Assembly: GCF_024349685.1 (NCBI RefSeq)
Contig: NZ_AP025944.1
Coordinates: 3,416,001 to 3,480,000, forward strand
Direction: 5' to 3'
From: Pseudomonas sp. LRP2-20
GTDB lineage: Bacteria; Pseudomonadota; Gammaproteobacteria; Pseudomonadales; Pseudomonadaceae
DNA: 64,000 nucleotides
In this document: in pieces, positions 8,156 to 17,785 of the stretch
How positions within the stretch are numbered: position 1 is the first letter of the stretch
Layout: each line of letters starts with the position of its first letter
Notes under the pieces: model-generated
Databases searched by the model: none
What the model was told of the DNA's origin: nothing
The model's input: the letters and a program-made list of their open reading frames with translations, nothing else
Position numbers and translations under genes: made by a program

Positions 8156-10222
8156 TCATTCGCTCAACATCAGCAGGGCCTGGTCCATCAGGCTGGCCAA
8201 GGCGAAAGGCTTTAGCATCAGCGCCGTGCCTGGCGCCTCGGACAGTTGCGGATCCAGCGGCTGGTCGTTGAAGCCGGTAATGAAGAGGATTTTCTGCTCC
8301 GGCTCGACCATGCGCATCGCCCTGGCGACCTGCCGCCCACTGAAACCGCCTGGCAGGCCAATGTCGGTGATCACCAGCTCGAAGGGGCCGTGGTGGCGGA
8401 AGCGATCGAGCGCCGAGTTCGCGTCCCTCACATCGCACACGTCGAAGCCACGCTCCTGAAGGTACTCCTTCATCAGCGAACGCAGGTTTTCCTCGTCATC
8501 GACCAGCAGCACGCGCTGGCCAATGGCCCGTGTAACTGCTGGTACCGGCTGCGGGGGTTCTGGCTCGATGTGCTCAAGGCAACGCGGGAACAGCATACAG
8601 ACCTTGAGACCGTGATCAGGTGCAGATTCGAGCCAGACGTGCCCACCGGACTGGCCGACGAAGCCATAGACCATCGCCAGCCCCAACCCGGCGCCATGGC
8701 CCATGGGTTTGGTGGTGAAAAACGGTTCGAATGCCCGCGCCAGGTCGACTTCGGGCATGCCATGACCATCGTCTGTGACATACACCGCGACGTAGTCACC
8801 TGGGGATACGCCGTGCTCATCGGGTAATGGCGCCTGCAGGCGCTGATTGATGGTGCGCAGTGTCACCACGCCACGCCCAAGGCAAGCCTCACGTGCATTG
8901 GCGAACAGGTTCACCATGGCATTTTCCAGCTGTGCAATATCCAGGCAGAGGGTCCAGGGTTTTACATCCAGCTCCCAGTCCACCCGCATTTCAGCCCCCA
9001 GCACCTGGCGCAACAATGGTTCCATGGCACTCAGCTGGCGATTGATGTCCAGCGGTTTGGGTGACAGCGGCTGATGGCGGGAAAATGCCAGCAAACGGTG
9101 AGTGAGCGTCATGGCGCGTCGCACGGAGTCGCTGGCAAGAGCCACATAGCGGTCGATGTGCTCCAGCCGCCCTTGGTCCATGCGCCGCTGCAAGAGTTCG
9201 AGGCTGCCGCCGATACCCGACAGCAGGTTGTTCATCTCGTGGGCCATGCCGCCTGCCAGGTGGCTGACCGCGTCCAGGCGCTGGCTGGCCCGTAACAGGG
9301 TATCGGACTGGCGCAAGGCGTCTTCATGGTCCTGTGAAATGTCACGCCCTACGGCAGTCAGCAGCGTGCCGTCGAAGCTCGCCGTCCAGCGGAACAGGCG
9401 GTAGTGCCCGTCTTTGTGGCGCAAGCGCGTCTCGAACTGCTCGCCCCCCCGGTCGTGAATGAACTCCATCACGGCAATTTCCACCTCGGCCCTGTCGGCT
9501 GGATGGACCATCTCCAGGATCGGTTCACCGCGCTTCTCGTCTTCAGTCCAGCCCAGCGCACGCTGCCAGGCCGGGTTGGCCGCTTGCAGCCGCAGGTCGT
9601 GAGTGACCACGACCATGGCATCGCGGGAAAGCTGCCAGATGTGATCACGGTCGGCCAGGATGCGTTCGATCTGGCGTTCGAACGCCAACGCCTGGTCGCG
9701 CCATTTGTCATGCGCATCGATGCTGGCGCTGGTATCGATCACCGTGTGCAGAAACCCCACCACCTCATGCTGCTCATCGCGTAACGGTGTGTAGCTGAAT
9801 GCGTGGCAGGCTTGGCTGCCCGTTCGCCTGCACGGTAGCCACAGCGGCTGGTCTTCGACAAAGTTCGAGCAACCTTCGAGTGCCTTGAACACCCAAGGCC
9901 CGATGGCCTTCCATTCTTTTGCCCAGAGTTTGTCGAACGCTTGCCCCAACGCATGATCGCCGCTAGCGAGCAATGCTGCGTAAGGATCGTTGTGAATCAC
10001 GGTCATCTGCGCGCCCCAGACCACGGCGCAGGGAAATGGCGACAGCAACATCATGTCGACGGCTATGCGCAACGGTGCCTGCCAGTGCGGCAGCGGCCCG
10101 AGCGAACTGTATCGCCAGTCGAACTGCGTGATCTGCTCAGCCATGCCCACTTGCGCAGACTGCCGGGTGGCAGGCGCCCTGCCTTGCGCCGAAGGTTTGC
10201 CCGGTGTGTGGTTTACGAACAC
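8156..10222 (-). CDS. PAS-domain hybrid sensor histidine kinase with receiver
   Basis: 688 aa. Residues 30-170 look like a PAS/GAF-like sensor carrying the DWRYSSLGPLPHWQAPLR motif common in Pseudomonas hybrid kinases. A PAS_3 domain spans about 190-300 (ANPAWQRALGWT, then HKDGHYRLFRWTA). The HisKA histidine is H328 in GGMAHEMNN; the HATPase_c domain has N441 and the G1 box DDGHGMP (484-490). The C-terminal receiver has D620 and K671. No membrane segment is seen. Domain order from HisKA onward and motif wording match the convergent upstream kinase, suggesting a shared ancestry. Start 10222 is used; an internal Met at residue 27 is an alternative. Confidence 0.88.
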   Translation of the reverse strand: MFVNHTPGKPSAQGRAPATRQSAQVGMAEQITQFDWRYSSLGPLPHWQAPLRIAVDMMLLSPFPCAVVWGAQMTVIHNDPYAALLASGDHALGQAFDKLWAKEWKAIGPWVFKALEGCSNFVEDQPLWLPCRRTGSQACHAFSYTPLRDEQHEVVGFLHTVIDTSASIDAHDKWRDQALAFERQIERILADRDHIWQLSRDAMVVVTHDLRLQAANPAWQRALGWTEDEKRGEPILEMVHPADRAEVEIAVMEFIHDRGGEQFETRLRHKDGHYRLFRWTASFDGTLLTAVGRDISQDHEDALRQSDTLLRASQRLDAVSHLAGGMAHEMNNLLSGIGGSLELLQRRMDQGRLEHIDRYVALASDSVRRAMTLTHRLLAFSRHQPLSPKPLDINRQLSAMEPLLRQVLGAEMRVDWELDVKPWTLCLDIAQLENAMVNLFANAREACLGRGVVTLRTINQRLQAPLPDEHGVSPGDYVAVYVTDDGHGMPEVDLARAFEPFFTTKPMGHGAGLGLAMVYGFVGQSGGHVWLESAPDHGLKVCMLFPRCLEHIEPEPPQPVPAVTRAIGQRVLLVDDEENLRSLMKEYLQERGFDVCDVRDANSALDRFRHHGPFELVITDIGLPGGFSGRQVARAMRMVEPEQKILFITGFNDQPLDPQLSEAPGTALMLKPFALASLMDQALLMLSE

Positions 10223-10461
10223 TGTCGTGATTCCATCATGGCTCTTGGGTAAAAAATCCGTTTGCGCATCATCTGCCCGAAGATTTGCCGCCGCAATAGC
10301 TGCACTGTTAACAGCTTCTCACTCGACACACCGTACAGGCCTGGGTAATAGCATAGAGCCATTGCCGAAATAGCGCCTTGCCAAACCCAAGCTATGCTCA
10401 ATAGGTTTTCCCCGCGCCAAGGAACGCAGTGCCCTTCAACGACAGACCAGGGAGCGTGGTG

Positions 10462-11148
10462 ATGAGCAAGAAGATTCTGGTGGTACTGACCAATACGGCC
10501 AAATACCCGACCCTGAACCGGGCCACCGGCTTGTGGCTGGGTGAAGCGGTGCATTTTGTCGACGTCGTGCAGAAAGCCGGATATGAAGTCGATTACGTGA
10601 GCCCAAATGGTGGCTATGTGCCAATCGACCCACATAGCCTGCAGTTGGCCCCAGAGCTGGACTGGCAATGGTACGACGACAAATCGTTCATGAGCCGCCT
10701 GGGCGCATCTTCCAGCCCGGGCAAGGTCAGGGCAGCGGATTACCGCGCCATTTACTACACGGGCGGCCATGGGGTGATGTACGACTTCCCGGACAACCAG
10801 CCGTTACAGGAACTGGCACGCAAGATCTACGAAAACGGCGGCATCGTTGCCGCAGTCTGCCATGGTGTGGTCGGTTTGTTGAACATCAAGCTCAGCGACA
10901 ACAGCCTGTTGCTCAAGGGCCGCCAGGTAACCGGTTTTTCCAATACCGAAGAAAAACTGGTAGAACTGGACAAGGTAGTGCCCTTTCTCACCGAAAACGA
11001 ACTGGTTGCGCGGGGGGGCATCTACAGCAAAGACGATGATCCCTGGAAAGAGTTCGTGGTGCCAGACGGCAGGCTGATCACCGGGCAGAATCCCGCCTCC
11101 ACCGCGCTGCTGGCAAAAAAGGTCATTGCTGCACTCGAGTCGCAATGA
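10462..11148 (+). CDS. DJ-1/PfpI-family glutamine amidotransferase-like protein
   Basis: 228 aa from ATG 10462, which has GGAG 7 nt upstream; an in-frame GTG at 10429 is less likely. The fold is the type 1 glutamine-amidotransferase-like fold of the Hsp31/YhbO/PfpI group. The nucleophile elbow AAVCHG contains Cys133, and the conserved acid is Glu28 in GLWLGEAVHF. Members act as glyoxalase III, protein deglycase or stress chaperone. The PTLNRATGLWLGEAVHF opening is typical of the Hsp31-like, non-peptidase branch. It is transcribed away from the PAS kinase, with a 239-bp intergenic region between them where I found no convincing promoter. Confidence 0.85.
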   Translation: MSKKILVVLTNTAKYPTLNRATGLWLGEAVHFVDVVQKAGYEVDYVSPNGGYVPIDPHSLQLAPELDWQWYDDKSFMSRLGASSSPGKVRAADYRAIYYTGGHGVMYDFPDNQPLQELARKIYENGGIVAAVCHGVVGLLNIKLSDNSLLLKGRQVTGFSNTEEKLVELDKVVPFLTENELVARGGIYSKDDDPWKEFVVPDGRLITGQNPASTALLAKKVIAALESQ

Positions 11149-11280
11149 GTCCTACACCCTGGCAGCGTCTTTCGCAAAACACCCATGGTTTTGGCTTACA
11201 GCGGGCGGAGTGATTGATTCATAGGCTCTTCACTGGGCCGTCCATCTCGGGCGGCTCCGGAAATGGGGAGCTGGACACTC

Positions 11281-12087
11281 ATGTCAAGAATCAAGACTGC
11301 AGGGCAGAGTTTGGTAGAACTGTTGCTGACATTGGCAATCAGTTTACTGCCGGTTGGATCCGGGCTGATGATCATGTTTTATCAGCATGACAAGAAACTT
11401 GAGGAAACCGCGCGAATCTCTGTTGGCGAGGCAATCTATTCCGTGGACCTCGCACTTGATCGAATACACGCTTCGGCGGAGGCTGCAATGAAATTGGCAG
11501 GGGCTCCCTGCGACAATGCCCAGGCGCAAATGTTTGATCAGGTTGAAAAAGCGCCGCACCTGCGCTCGCTGGCATTGACCGTTGACGGCCGTACTTACTG
11601 CAACACCTTGAAAACACCATACCCACCGTACAGCATATTCCCAGATGCAAAATCGCAATTTCGTCTGGTGCTGGACCCGCCTGCAACACCCAATACAGTC
11701 ATGCTCGCTTATCAATTGAGCAAGCAAAATCTGGGGGTCATTGTCACGTCCTATGGCACGATGCTGCGTAATGAACTGCGCGCATTTCAGACCGGGCTGA
11801 CGTTGGTGCTCGAATTTGGAGACTTGTACATCTGGACCGACGGCGACAGTCGGGATCCGGCGCGCCCCTCACAAGCCGAATTCTTCCAGGAAGGTGTCTC
11901 GGAGAAATATGGTTATACCGTCAAGGCAGGCTATGCACAGGGATATTCGGCAAATGAGACACGCCAGACAATGAGACAACTTTTCCCTTCCTTGGCGCTG
12001 GTCGGGATCATTACTGGCGCAATTACTTACTGGGGCCTGTTCAGGCAACGAAACCTGCGTGCTCGCAGCGCTGCCAGCAAAGACTGA
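11281..12087 (+). CDS. Stand-alone CSS-motif sensory membrane protein without EAL domain
   Basis: 268 aa from ATG 11281 (GGGGAG 10 nt upstream; ATG 11263 is the alternative). A first membrane helix (about residues 10-32), a periplasmic region of about 200 residues and a second helix (about 235-255) are seen, ending in a short basic cytoplasmic tail. The periplasmic part carries GAPCDNAQ and TYCNTL. These align with GSPCADAQ and LYCSSL in the CSS-EAL protein encoded at 13485, so this looks like the redox-sensing CSS domain of c-di-GMP phosphodiesterases, but without EAL. The CSS triad itself reads C-N-T. It ends 20 bp from the convergent hpd gene, so no EAL domain follows in any frame. Confidence 0.72.
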   Translation: MSRIKTAGQSLVELLLTLAISLLPVGSGLMIMFYQHDKKLEETARISVGEAIYSVDLALDRIHASAEAAMKLAGAPCDNAQAQMFDQVEKAPHLRSLALTVDGRTYCNTLKTPYPPYSIFPDAKSQFRLVLDPPATPNTVMLAYQLSKQNLGVIVTSYGTMLRNELRAFQTGLTLVLEFGDLYIWTDGDSRDPARPSQAEFFQEGVSEKYGYTVKAGYAQGYSANETRQTMRQLFPSLALVGIITGAITYWGLFRQRNLRARSAASKD

Positions 12088-12107
12088 CAACGCCACGCTT
12101 CACTCAC

Positions 12108-13184
12108 TTATTCGGCATTGAGTACGCCACGACGCACCTGATCACGCTCGATGGACTCGAACAGCGCCTTGAAGTTGCCTTCACCGAAGCCATCATCACC
12201 TTTGCGCTGGATGAACTCGAAGAATACCGGACCAAGCAGTGTTTCCGAGAAAATCTGCAGCAACAGGCGCTTGTCGCCTGGTTCGGAAGCGCCATCCAGC
12301 AGGATACCGCGGGCCTGCAACTGGTCGACTGGCTCGCCATGCCCTGGCAGGCGTTCTTCGAGCATCTCGTAATAGGTCTGCGGCGGCGCGGTCATGAAGC
12401 GCATGCCCAAGCCCTTGAGTGCATCCCAGGTCTTGAGCAGGTCATCGGTGAGGAAGGCCACATGCTGTATGCCCTCGCCATTGAACTGCATCAGGAACTC
12501 TTCGATCTGCCCGGCGCCCTTGGACGACTCTTCATTGAGCGGAATGCGGATCATGCCGTCAGGCGCGGTCATGGCCTTGGAGGTCAGGCCGGTGTACTCG
12601 CCCTTGATGTCGAAATAGCGAATCTCGCGGAAGTTGAATAGCTTCTCGTAGAACCCGGCCCAGTAAGCCATGCGCCCGCGATAGACGTTGTGGGTCAGGT
12701 GATCGATGATCTTCAGACCTGCCCCTTGCGGATTGCGGTCGACGCCTTCGATGAAATTGAAGTCGATGTCGTAGATTGAACTGCCTTCATCGAAACGGTC
12801 GATCAGGTAGAGCGGTGCCCCACCGATGCCTTTGATGGCCGGCAGGCGCAACTCCATCGGGCCGGTTTCGATCTCGACCGGCTGAGCCCCCAGCTCCAGG
12901 GCCCGGGCATAGGCTTCATGAGCGTTGCGCACGCGGAACGCCATGCCGCACACCGACGGGCCATGCTCGGCAGCAAAGTAGGAGGCGATGCTCTTGGGTT
13001 CGTTGTTGAGGATCAGGTTGATGCCGCCCTGGCGATACAGGTGCACGTCCTTGGAGCGGTGCGTGGCCACCTTGGTGAAGCCGAGGATCTGGAATACCGG
13101 CTCCAGTACGCCGGGCGTCGGCGAAGCCAGCTCGATGAATTCAAAGCCCATCAGGCCCATTGGATTGTCAAAGATATCAGCCAT
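12108..13184 (-). CDS. hpd: 4-hydroxyphenylpyruvate dioxygenase
   Basis: Fe(II) enzyme that converts 4-hydroxyphenylpyruvate to homogentisate in tyrosine and phenylalanine degradation; 358 aa, the usual length of the Pseudomonas enzyme. The two vicinal-oxygen-chelate halves are visible. The iron ligands are H162 (IDHLTHNV), H241 (GIQHVAFLT) and E323 ([12 protein letters not shown]). The start [10 protein letters not shown] is preceded by GAGGGT; a longer frame to 13253 exists but its extra residues are not family-like. The gene stands alone here: homogentisate-pathway genes are not in the window. It converges on the CSS-only gene with 20 bp between the stops. Confidence 0.97.
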   Translation of the reverse strand: MADIFDNPMGLMGFEFIELASPTPGVLEPVFQILGFTKVATHRSKDVHLYRQGGINLILNNEPKSIASYFAAEHGPSVCGMAFRVRNAHEAYARALELGAQPVEIETGPMELRLPAIKGIGGAPLYLIDRFDEGSSIYDIDFNFIEGVDRNPQGAGLKIIDHLTHNVYRGRMAYWAGFYEKLFNFREIRYFDIKGEYTGLTSKAMTAPDGMIRIPLNEESSKGAGQIEEFLMQFNGEGIQHVAFLTDDLLKTWDALKGLGMRFMTAPPQTYYEMLEERLPGHGEPVDQLQARGILLDGASEPGDKRLLLQIFSETLLGPVFFEFIQRKGDDGFGEGNFKALFESIERDQVRRGVLNAE

Positions 13185-13375
13185 GTTCGTACCCTCATCT
13201 GCAGCGATAATTAATGAATGCGTAGGATGTGGAACGGCAATGGTGGAGAGCACGGGATACCGCGCACGCTGCGGGCGAGGAAGTCACCAATGATCAGCTT
13301 GAACCCATGGTATGTCATATGGACCCATTCTCGGCGGGTTGATCCCTCAAACGCGAAGGACCTTATTGTTGTATT

Positions 13376-13402
13376 CGTAAATCGATTCTACATTGCGTAA
13401 AT
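13376..13402. promoter_or_regulatory. Direct CGTAAAT repeats between hpd and the EAL gene
   Basis: The 300-bp gap between hpd and the divergent phosphodiesterase is visibly more AT-rich on its right side. It contains CGTAAAT at 13376-13382 and again at 13396-13402, 20 bp apart, which is about two helical turns. A partial TyrR/PhhR-like half-site (GTAAA) is included, but the second half does not fit the N6 spacing. I see nothing else defined in the gap. Confidence 0.25.
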
Positions 13403-13484
13403 TGCTTTGTCGCGCTTTAGTTGGCCAGCGCCGCCGACAAACGGCTATCCTCAGCACGTCAGTCATCAGGAAGATCACCCCAGC

Positions 13485-15071
13485 ATGCCCCTAACGGTCA
13501 AACGCCCCGCTCGCTGGAGCTGGCGCACGCTCTTGCCCTGGATCGTCGGCGTGGTACCGCTTGCCTGTGGCCTGGCGGTGATGAACTGGCAGATCGAGCG
13601 CGAACTGCGCGCCACCAGCCAGGCGACAACACGCCAGGTGGTCGAACATGTCGATCATATTCTAGACAACCTCGCCAATGCCGCTCAGGCGCTGCTGCCG
13701 CTGGCGGGCAGCCCATGCGCGGACGCTCAACTGGCCTTGCGCAGCCAAGTCACGCGCAATGCTTTCGTGCGTTCGACCAACCTGTTTCAGCAACACAACC
13801 TGTACTGCAGTTCGCTGTTCGGCGACTTCGACGAAGTCGTCGATGCCAATGACTACACCGATGGCCGGCTATGGCTGATGGACGGCAACTCGGTAACGCC
13901 CGGTCATGCCTTGCTGGTGTACCGGGCCAGCGATGGCGATCGCGGCGCGATCACTACCGTGGATGGCGATCACCTGCTTACAGCCTTGCGCCTGATCGGC
14001 CCGGAGGAAGCGTTGCAGATCCGCGTCGGCAATGCCTGGATGGGCAAGGACGGCGTGGTGCATGACGGTGCCCCACCGGTTGCCGCCGCTGCCGATGTGA
14101 CCCTCGGCTCGACCCGCTACCCGTTCAGCGTGCACGGTGGCTACGAGGCCGGCAAGCAAGGTGAGCTGCTGCGCAGCCACTACCCGGCCCTGCTCAGCCT
14201 GCTGCTGGTGCTCGGCGTGGTGGCCGGCAGTGCCTGCCGCTGGCAGATCCGCCGGGCCAGTTCGCCCCGGGCCGAGCTGAATCGGGCCCTGGAGGCGGAC
14301 GAGTTTCTGCCGTATTTCCAGCCAGTGGTGCGCAAGGGTGACTACCGCTGGGCCGGGGCTGAGGTGCTGATGCGCTGGAACCACCCCCGTGAAGGCCTGG
14401 TCCGCCCGGACCTGTTCATCCCCTACGCCGAACACAGCGGCCAGATCGTCGCCATGACCCGGGCCCTGATGCTGCACACCGCGCAGAGCCTTGCACCTTA
14501 CACTGCGCTACTGGAAGAAGGCTTCCACATCGGCATCAACATCACTGCCGACCACTGCCGTGACCTGAGCCTGCTCGACGACTGCCGCACCTTCCTCCAG
14601 CATTTCCCCCCTGGGCGGGTACGGCTTACCCTGGAGCTGACCGAACGCAAGCTGATCGAAGCCACGCCGGTGGCCCTCGAACTGTTCGCCAAACTGCATG
14701 ACATGGGGGTGATGATCGCTCTGGACGACTTCGGCACCGGTCAGTCGAGCCTCAATTACCTGCGCCAGTTCAAGGTCGACTACCTGAAGATCGACCAGAG
14801 TTTCGTGGCCATGATCGGTGGCGACGCGTTGTCGCAACATATTCTCGACAGCATCATCGAGCTGTCCGGCAAACTGGGCCTGGGCATAGTTGCCGAAGGC
14901 GTGGAAACCGACGTCCAGCGTGACTATCTGGCACGTTTCGAGGTGGACTTCCAGCAGGGCTATCTGTTTGCCCGGCCGATGCCAGCGAACGAGTTCCTCA
15001 GCGCACTTGCTGCACGCCCAGGTGCTGCGCGGTTGCCGCAGGGCGCGCCCCCTGAGATCATGCGCGGCTGA
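13485..15071 (+). CDS. CSS-motif EAL-domain c-di-GMP phosphodiesterase
   Basis: 528 aa from ATG 13485; the frame stays open to a TTG at 13407 but the early residues are not membrane-protein-like. Two membrane helices (about residues 15-35 and 235-255) bracket a periplasmic CSS sensor containing GSPCADAQ and LYCSSL. The EAL domain (about 265-510) shows the signature as EVL (AGAEVLMRWNHP), then NITADHC, LELTER, the metal-binding DDFGTG, LKIDQSF, EGVE and QGYLF. All the usual metal and catalytic positions appear kept, so it should hydrolyse c-di-GMP to pGpG. Family knowledge: the CSS cysteines form a periplasmic disulfide that controls activity and DegP/DegQ processing. Confidence 0.9.
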   Translation: MPLTVKRPARWSWRTLLPWIVGVVPLACGLAVMNWQIERELRATSQATTRQVVEHVDHILDNLANAAQALLPLAGSPCADAQLALRSQVTRNAFVRSTNLFQQHNLYCSSLFGDFDEVVDANDYTDGRLWLMDGNSVTPGHALLVYRASDGDRGAITTVDGDHLLTALRLIGPEEALQIRVGNAWMGKDGVVHDGAPPVAAAADVTLGSTRYPFSVHGGYEAGKQGELLRSHYPALLSLLLVLGVVAGSACRWQIRRASSPRAELNRALEADEFLPYFQPVVRKGDYRWAGAEVLMRWNHPREGLVRPDLFIPYAEHSGQIVAMTRALMLHTAQSLAPYTALLEEGFHIGINITADHCRDLSLLDDCRTFLQHFPPGRVRLTLELTERKLIEATPVALELFAKLHDMGVMIALDDFGTGQSSLNYLRQFKVDYLKIDQSFVAMIGGDALSQHILDSIIELSGKLGLGIVAEGVETDVQRDYLARFEVDFQQGYLFARPMPANEFLSALAARPGAARLPQGAPPEIMRG

Positions 15072-15103
15072 TCCACCCGCTCACTCCCCTATCCGAGGCA
15101 TTC

Positions 15104-15991
15104 GTGTCAAAAGGCATTGTTTCGTCGGTCATGGCGTCCTGTCTGTTCGCCGTGATGTATTTCTATACCTCCCTGCTGTCGCCGCTCGATGGCGAAGAGA
15201 TCTTTGGCTGGCGCACGCTGCTGACGCTGCCCTGCCTCACGCTGTTCATGCTGGTCAGCAAAGACTGGAAGCGCGTCGGTGAATTGCTTGCCCGTGTGCG
15301 CCAGACGCCAGTCCTGCTGCTGGGCATGGTCGGCACTTCGTGGCTGATGGGGGTGCAGCTGTGGCTGTTCCTCTGGGCGCCACTGCATGGGCGCAGCCTG
15401 GAAGTGTCGATGGGCTACTTCCTGCTGCCGCTGGCGATGGTACTGACCGGGCGGCTGGTCTACGGCGAGCGCCTGTCACGCCTGCAAAAAGTGGCGGTCA
15501 GCTGCGCCGCACTGGGCGTAGGGCATGAGCTGTACCAGCATGGCAGCTTCGCCTGGGAAACCTTGCTGGTGATGATCGGCTACCCGATCTACTTCGTCTT
15601 GCGGCGACGCTGCCGCACCGACCACCTGGGTGGCCTGTGGTGCGACATGTGCCTGTTGCTGCCCTGGGCTGTGTACTTCGTTACCCAGGGGCCGTTGTCG
15701 GCGGCCGACCTGCACCAGCACCCCGGCCTCTACGGGCTGATCCCACTGCTGGGGGCGATCAGCGCTTGTGCTCTGATCGCCTACGTGCTGGCCAGCCGCC
15801 TGTTGCCGTTCAGCCTGTTCGGCCTGCTCAGCTACGTCGAGCCGGTGTTGCTGGTGGGCGTTGCCCTGCTGCTGGGCGAATCCATCGGCCCTGATCAGTG
15901 GCTGACCTACCTGCCCATCTGGGCCGCAGTGCTGGTGCTGGTGCTTGAAGGCTTCAAGCACCTGCTGCGTCAGCGTCGGCGTTCGGTGTAA
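15104..15991 (+). CDS. rarD: EamA/RarD-type drug/metabolite transporter
   Basis: 295 aa with about ten membrane helices in two EamA repeats, in the RarD subfamily: [18 protein letters not shown] at the start, the [11 protein letters not shown] pattern, and [26 protein letters not shown] in the middle (split here only for naming). The substrate is unknown; RarD itself is named for chloramphenicol sensitivity. The start is a GTG at 15104 after GAGG. The 3' end overlaps the convergent TerC gene by 38 bp. The gene follows the phosphodiesterase by 32 bp and could share its transcript. Confidence 0.8.
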   Translation: MSKGIVSSVMASCLFAVMYFYTSLLSPLDGEEIFGWRTLLTLPCLTLFMLVSKDWKRVGELLARVRQTPVLLLGMVGTSWLMGVQLWLFLWAPLHGRSLEVSMGYFLLPLAMVLTGRLVYGERLSRLQKVAVSCAALGVGHELYQHGSFAWETLLVMIGYPIYFVLRRRCRTDHLGGLWCDMCLLLPWAVYFVTQGPLSAADLHQHPGLYGLIPLLGAISACALIAYVLASRLLPFSLFGLLSYVEPVLLVGVALLLGESIGPDQWLTYLPIWAAVLVLVLEGFKHLLRQRRRSV

Positions 15992-17525
15992 GGCGCACCT
16001 GGCGCACCCGGCGCTCCTCCACCGCCACCACGGTCATGCTCCAGCCGTTCCAGGCCAGCCGGTCACCCACCACCGGCAGGCGGTCCAACAGGCTCATCAC
16101 CAGGCCCGCCAGGGTCTGGTAGTCCTCGGTGGCACGGGCGCTGAAGCCTGTACCGGCCTGGACCTGGCTCAGGTTCAGGGCGCCGCTGACGACAAAGCTG
16201 CCAGCCTCCTCGACGATCGCCGGGCCCTCTACCTCGCTGGCGTCCGGCAACTCGCCGGCGATCGACTCGAGGATATCGGTCATGGTCAGCAAGCCGGTGA
16301 AGTCACCGAACTCGTTGATCACGAAAGCAATGTGCGTCGACTGGCTGCGCATCTGCTCCAGGGCATTGAGGATGCTGAAGCTCTCCAGCAGGTTCAACGG
16401 CGCCCGGGCCATGCGCTCAAGGTCCGGCTGGCTGCCGGACAACCACTCCTTGAGCAGCTCTTTCTTGTGCACGAAGCCCAGCGGTTCCTCGATATGGCCA
16501 TCGCGAATCAGCGGCAGGCGCGAGTACGGCGAGTTGGCCAACGCCTCGGTGATGGCCTGCGCCGGCTGCGCCAGGTCGATCACGTCGACCTCGGCTCGCG
16601 CCGTCATCACCGTGCGGATCGGCCGCTCGGCCAGGTTCAGCACGCCGCTGATCATCACCCGCTCGCGGCGGTCGAACAGCACCTGCTCCTCGCCCCCTTC
16701 GACCAGGTCGGCAATGTCTTCGCCCACTTCGTCAGCCTCGACCCGACGGCCACCCAACAGGCGCAGCACGGCATGCGCGGTACGCTCACGCAGTGGCCGG
16801 TGCTGCTGCAGGCTGCGCTTGCGGCGGGCACGGGCCAGCTGGTTGAACAGCTCGATAAGGATCGAGAAGCCGATGGCCGCGTACAGGTAGCCTTTCGGGA
16901 TATGGAAGCCCAAGCCTTCGGCGGTCAGGCTGAAACCGATCATCATCAGGAAGCCCAGGCACAGCATGATCACTGTCGGGTGGGCGTTGACGAAGCGGGT
17001 CAGCGGCTTGCTGGCGACGATCATGATACCGATCGAGAACACCACCGCGATCATCATCACCGACAACTCTTCGACCATGCCTACGGCGGTGATCACCGCG
17101 TCCAGCGAGAACACGGCGTCGAGCACGACGATCTGCGCCACGATCGGCCAGAACGCGGCATGGCGTAACGCACCACTGGCTTGCGTGACGTGCCCTTCCA
17201 GGCGTTCGTGCAATTCCATGGTGGCCTTGAACAGCAGGAACACACCACCGAACAGCATGATCAGGTCACGGCCAGAGAAGCTCTTGCCGAACACCTCGAA
17301 CAGCGGTGCGGTGAGGGTGACCATCCACGAGATACTGGCCAGCAGGCCCAGACGCATGATCAGTGCCAGGCTCAGGCCAATGACCCGCGCGCGGTCGCGC
17401 TGATGCGGCGGCAGCTTGTCGGCGAGGATGGCGATGAACACTAGGTTGTCGATACCCAGCACCAGCTCGAGGACGATAAGCGTCAACAGGCCCAGCCAGG
17501 CCGTGGGGTCGGCTAGCCATTCCAT
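15954..17525 (-). CDS. TerC-CBS-CorC integral membrane protein (YoaE/YegH type)
   Basis: 523 aa. Residues 1-235 form a TerC domain with about seven helices and the acidic motifs [12 protein letters not shown] and [17 protein letters not shown] that mark this family. Two CBS domains (about 295-410) and a CorC_HlyC transporter-associated domain (about 425-505) follow. The role is unproven; family members are linked to metal-ion export or to metal loading of secreted proteins, and the CBS pair suggests nucleotide control. The 3' end overlaps the EamA gene on the other strand by 38 bp. I looked upstream for the yybP-ykoY manganese riboswitch often found with TerC genes and did not find a convincing one. 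Confidence 0.9.
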   Translation of the reverse strand: MEWLADPTAWLGLLTLIVLELVLGIDNLVFIAILADKLPPHQRDRARVIGLSLALIMRLGLLASISWMVTLTAPLFEVFGKSFSGRDLIMLFGGVFLLFKATMELHERLEGHVTQASGALRHAAFWPIVAQIVVLDAVFSLDAVITAVGMVEELSVMMIAVVFSIGIMIVASKPLTRFVNAHPTVIMLCLGFLMMIGFSLTAEGLGFHIPKGYLYAAIGFSILIELFNQLARARRKRSLQQHRPLRERTAHAVLRLLGGRRVEADEVGEDIADLVEGGEEQVLFDRRERVMISGVLNLAERPIRTVMTARAEVDVIDLAQPAQAITEALANSPYSRLPLIRDGHIEEPLGFVHKKELLKEWLSGSQPDLERMARAPLNLLESFSILNALEQMRSQSTHIAFVINEFGDFTGLLTMTDILESIAGELPDASEVEGPAIVEEAGSFVVSGALNLSQVQAGTGFSARATEDYQTLAGLVMSLLDRLPVVGDRLAWNGWSMTVVAVEERRVRQVRLTPNADADAAGA

Positions 17526-17684
17526 TAGCGGGTACTCACGAAGGAAGCGTCACGGGGACGGCGGGAAGATGGCCGGGAAGGCCGGGGACTGGGGGGCTCC
17601 GCGAAGGCGCTCATAAGGACCTTGATCAAAAATAGGGAAGGAAATCCTACAAGCACAGCAGGTTAATCTGATAGCGCGAAACTA

Positions 17685-17699
17685 TTACAAAACCTGTAA
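17685..17699. promoter_or_regulatory. TTACA-N5-TGTAA inverted repeat upstream of lysE-family gene
   Basis: A perfect 5-bp inverted repeat with a 5-bp centre lies about 87 bp before the LysE-family start and about 160 bp before the divergent TerC gene. Its shape suits a small dimeric regulator, but no regulator gene is adjacent. The rest of this 260-bp divergent gap shows only a G-rich stretch near the TerC start. Confidence 0.3.
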
Positions 17700-17785
17700 C
17701 AGCATGGCAGGGGATTTTTCTTCAATACTCGCGCCGCTTGCAGCGGCAGGATGGCAACATCGTCCAACACACGGAGTTACGGAAA

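Noticed and set aside
10223..10461. Sigma-70 promoter with TTGCCA at 10378
   Set aside because: At 17-bp spacing the -10 position reads ATAGGT, which is not close to the consensus.
15945..17168. 407-codon plus-strand frame across the TerC-CBS gene
   Set aside because: Antisense shadow of a gene with clear TerC, CBS and CorC motifs.
17526..17640. Possible yybP-ykoY manganese riboswitch before the TerC gene
   Set aside because: The G/C-rich leader does not show the conserved loop sequences of this riboswitch in the order required.
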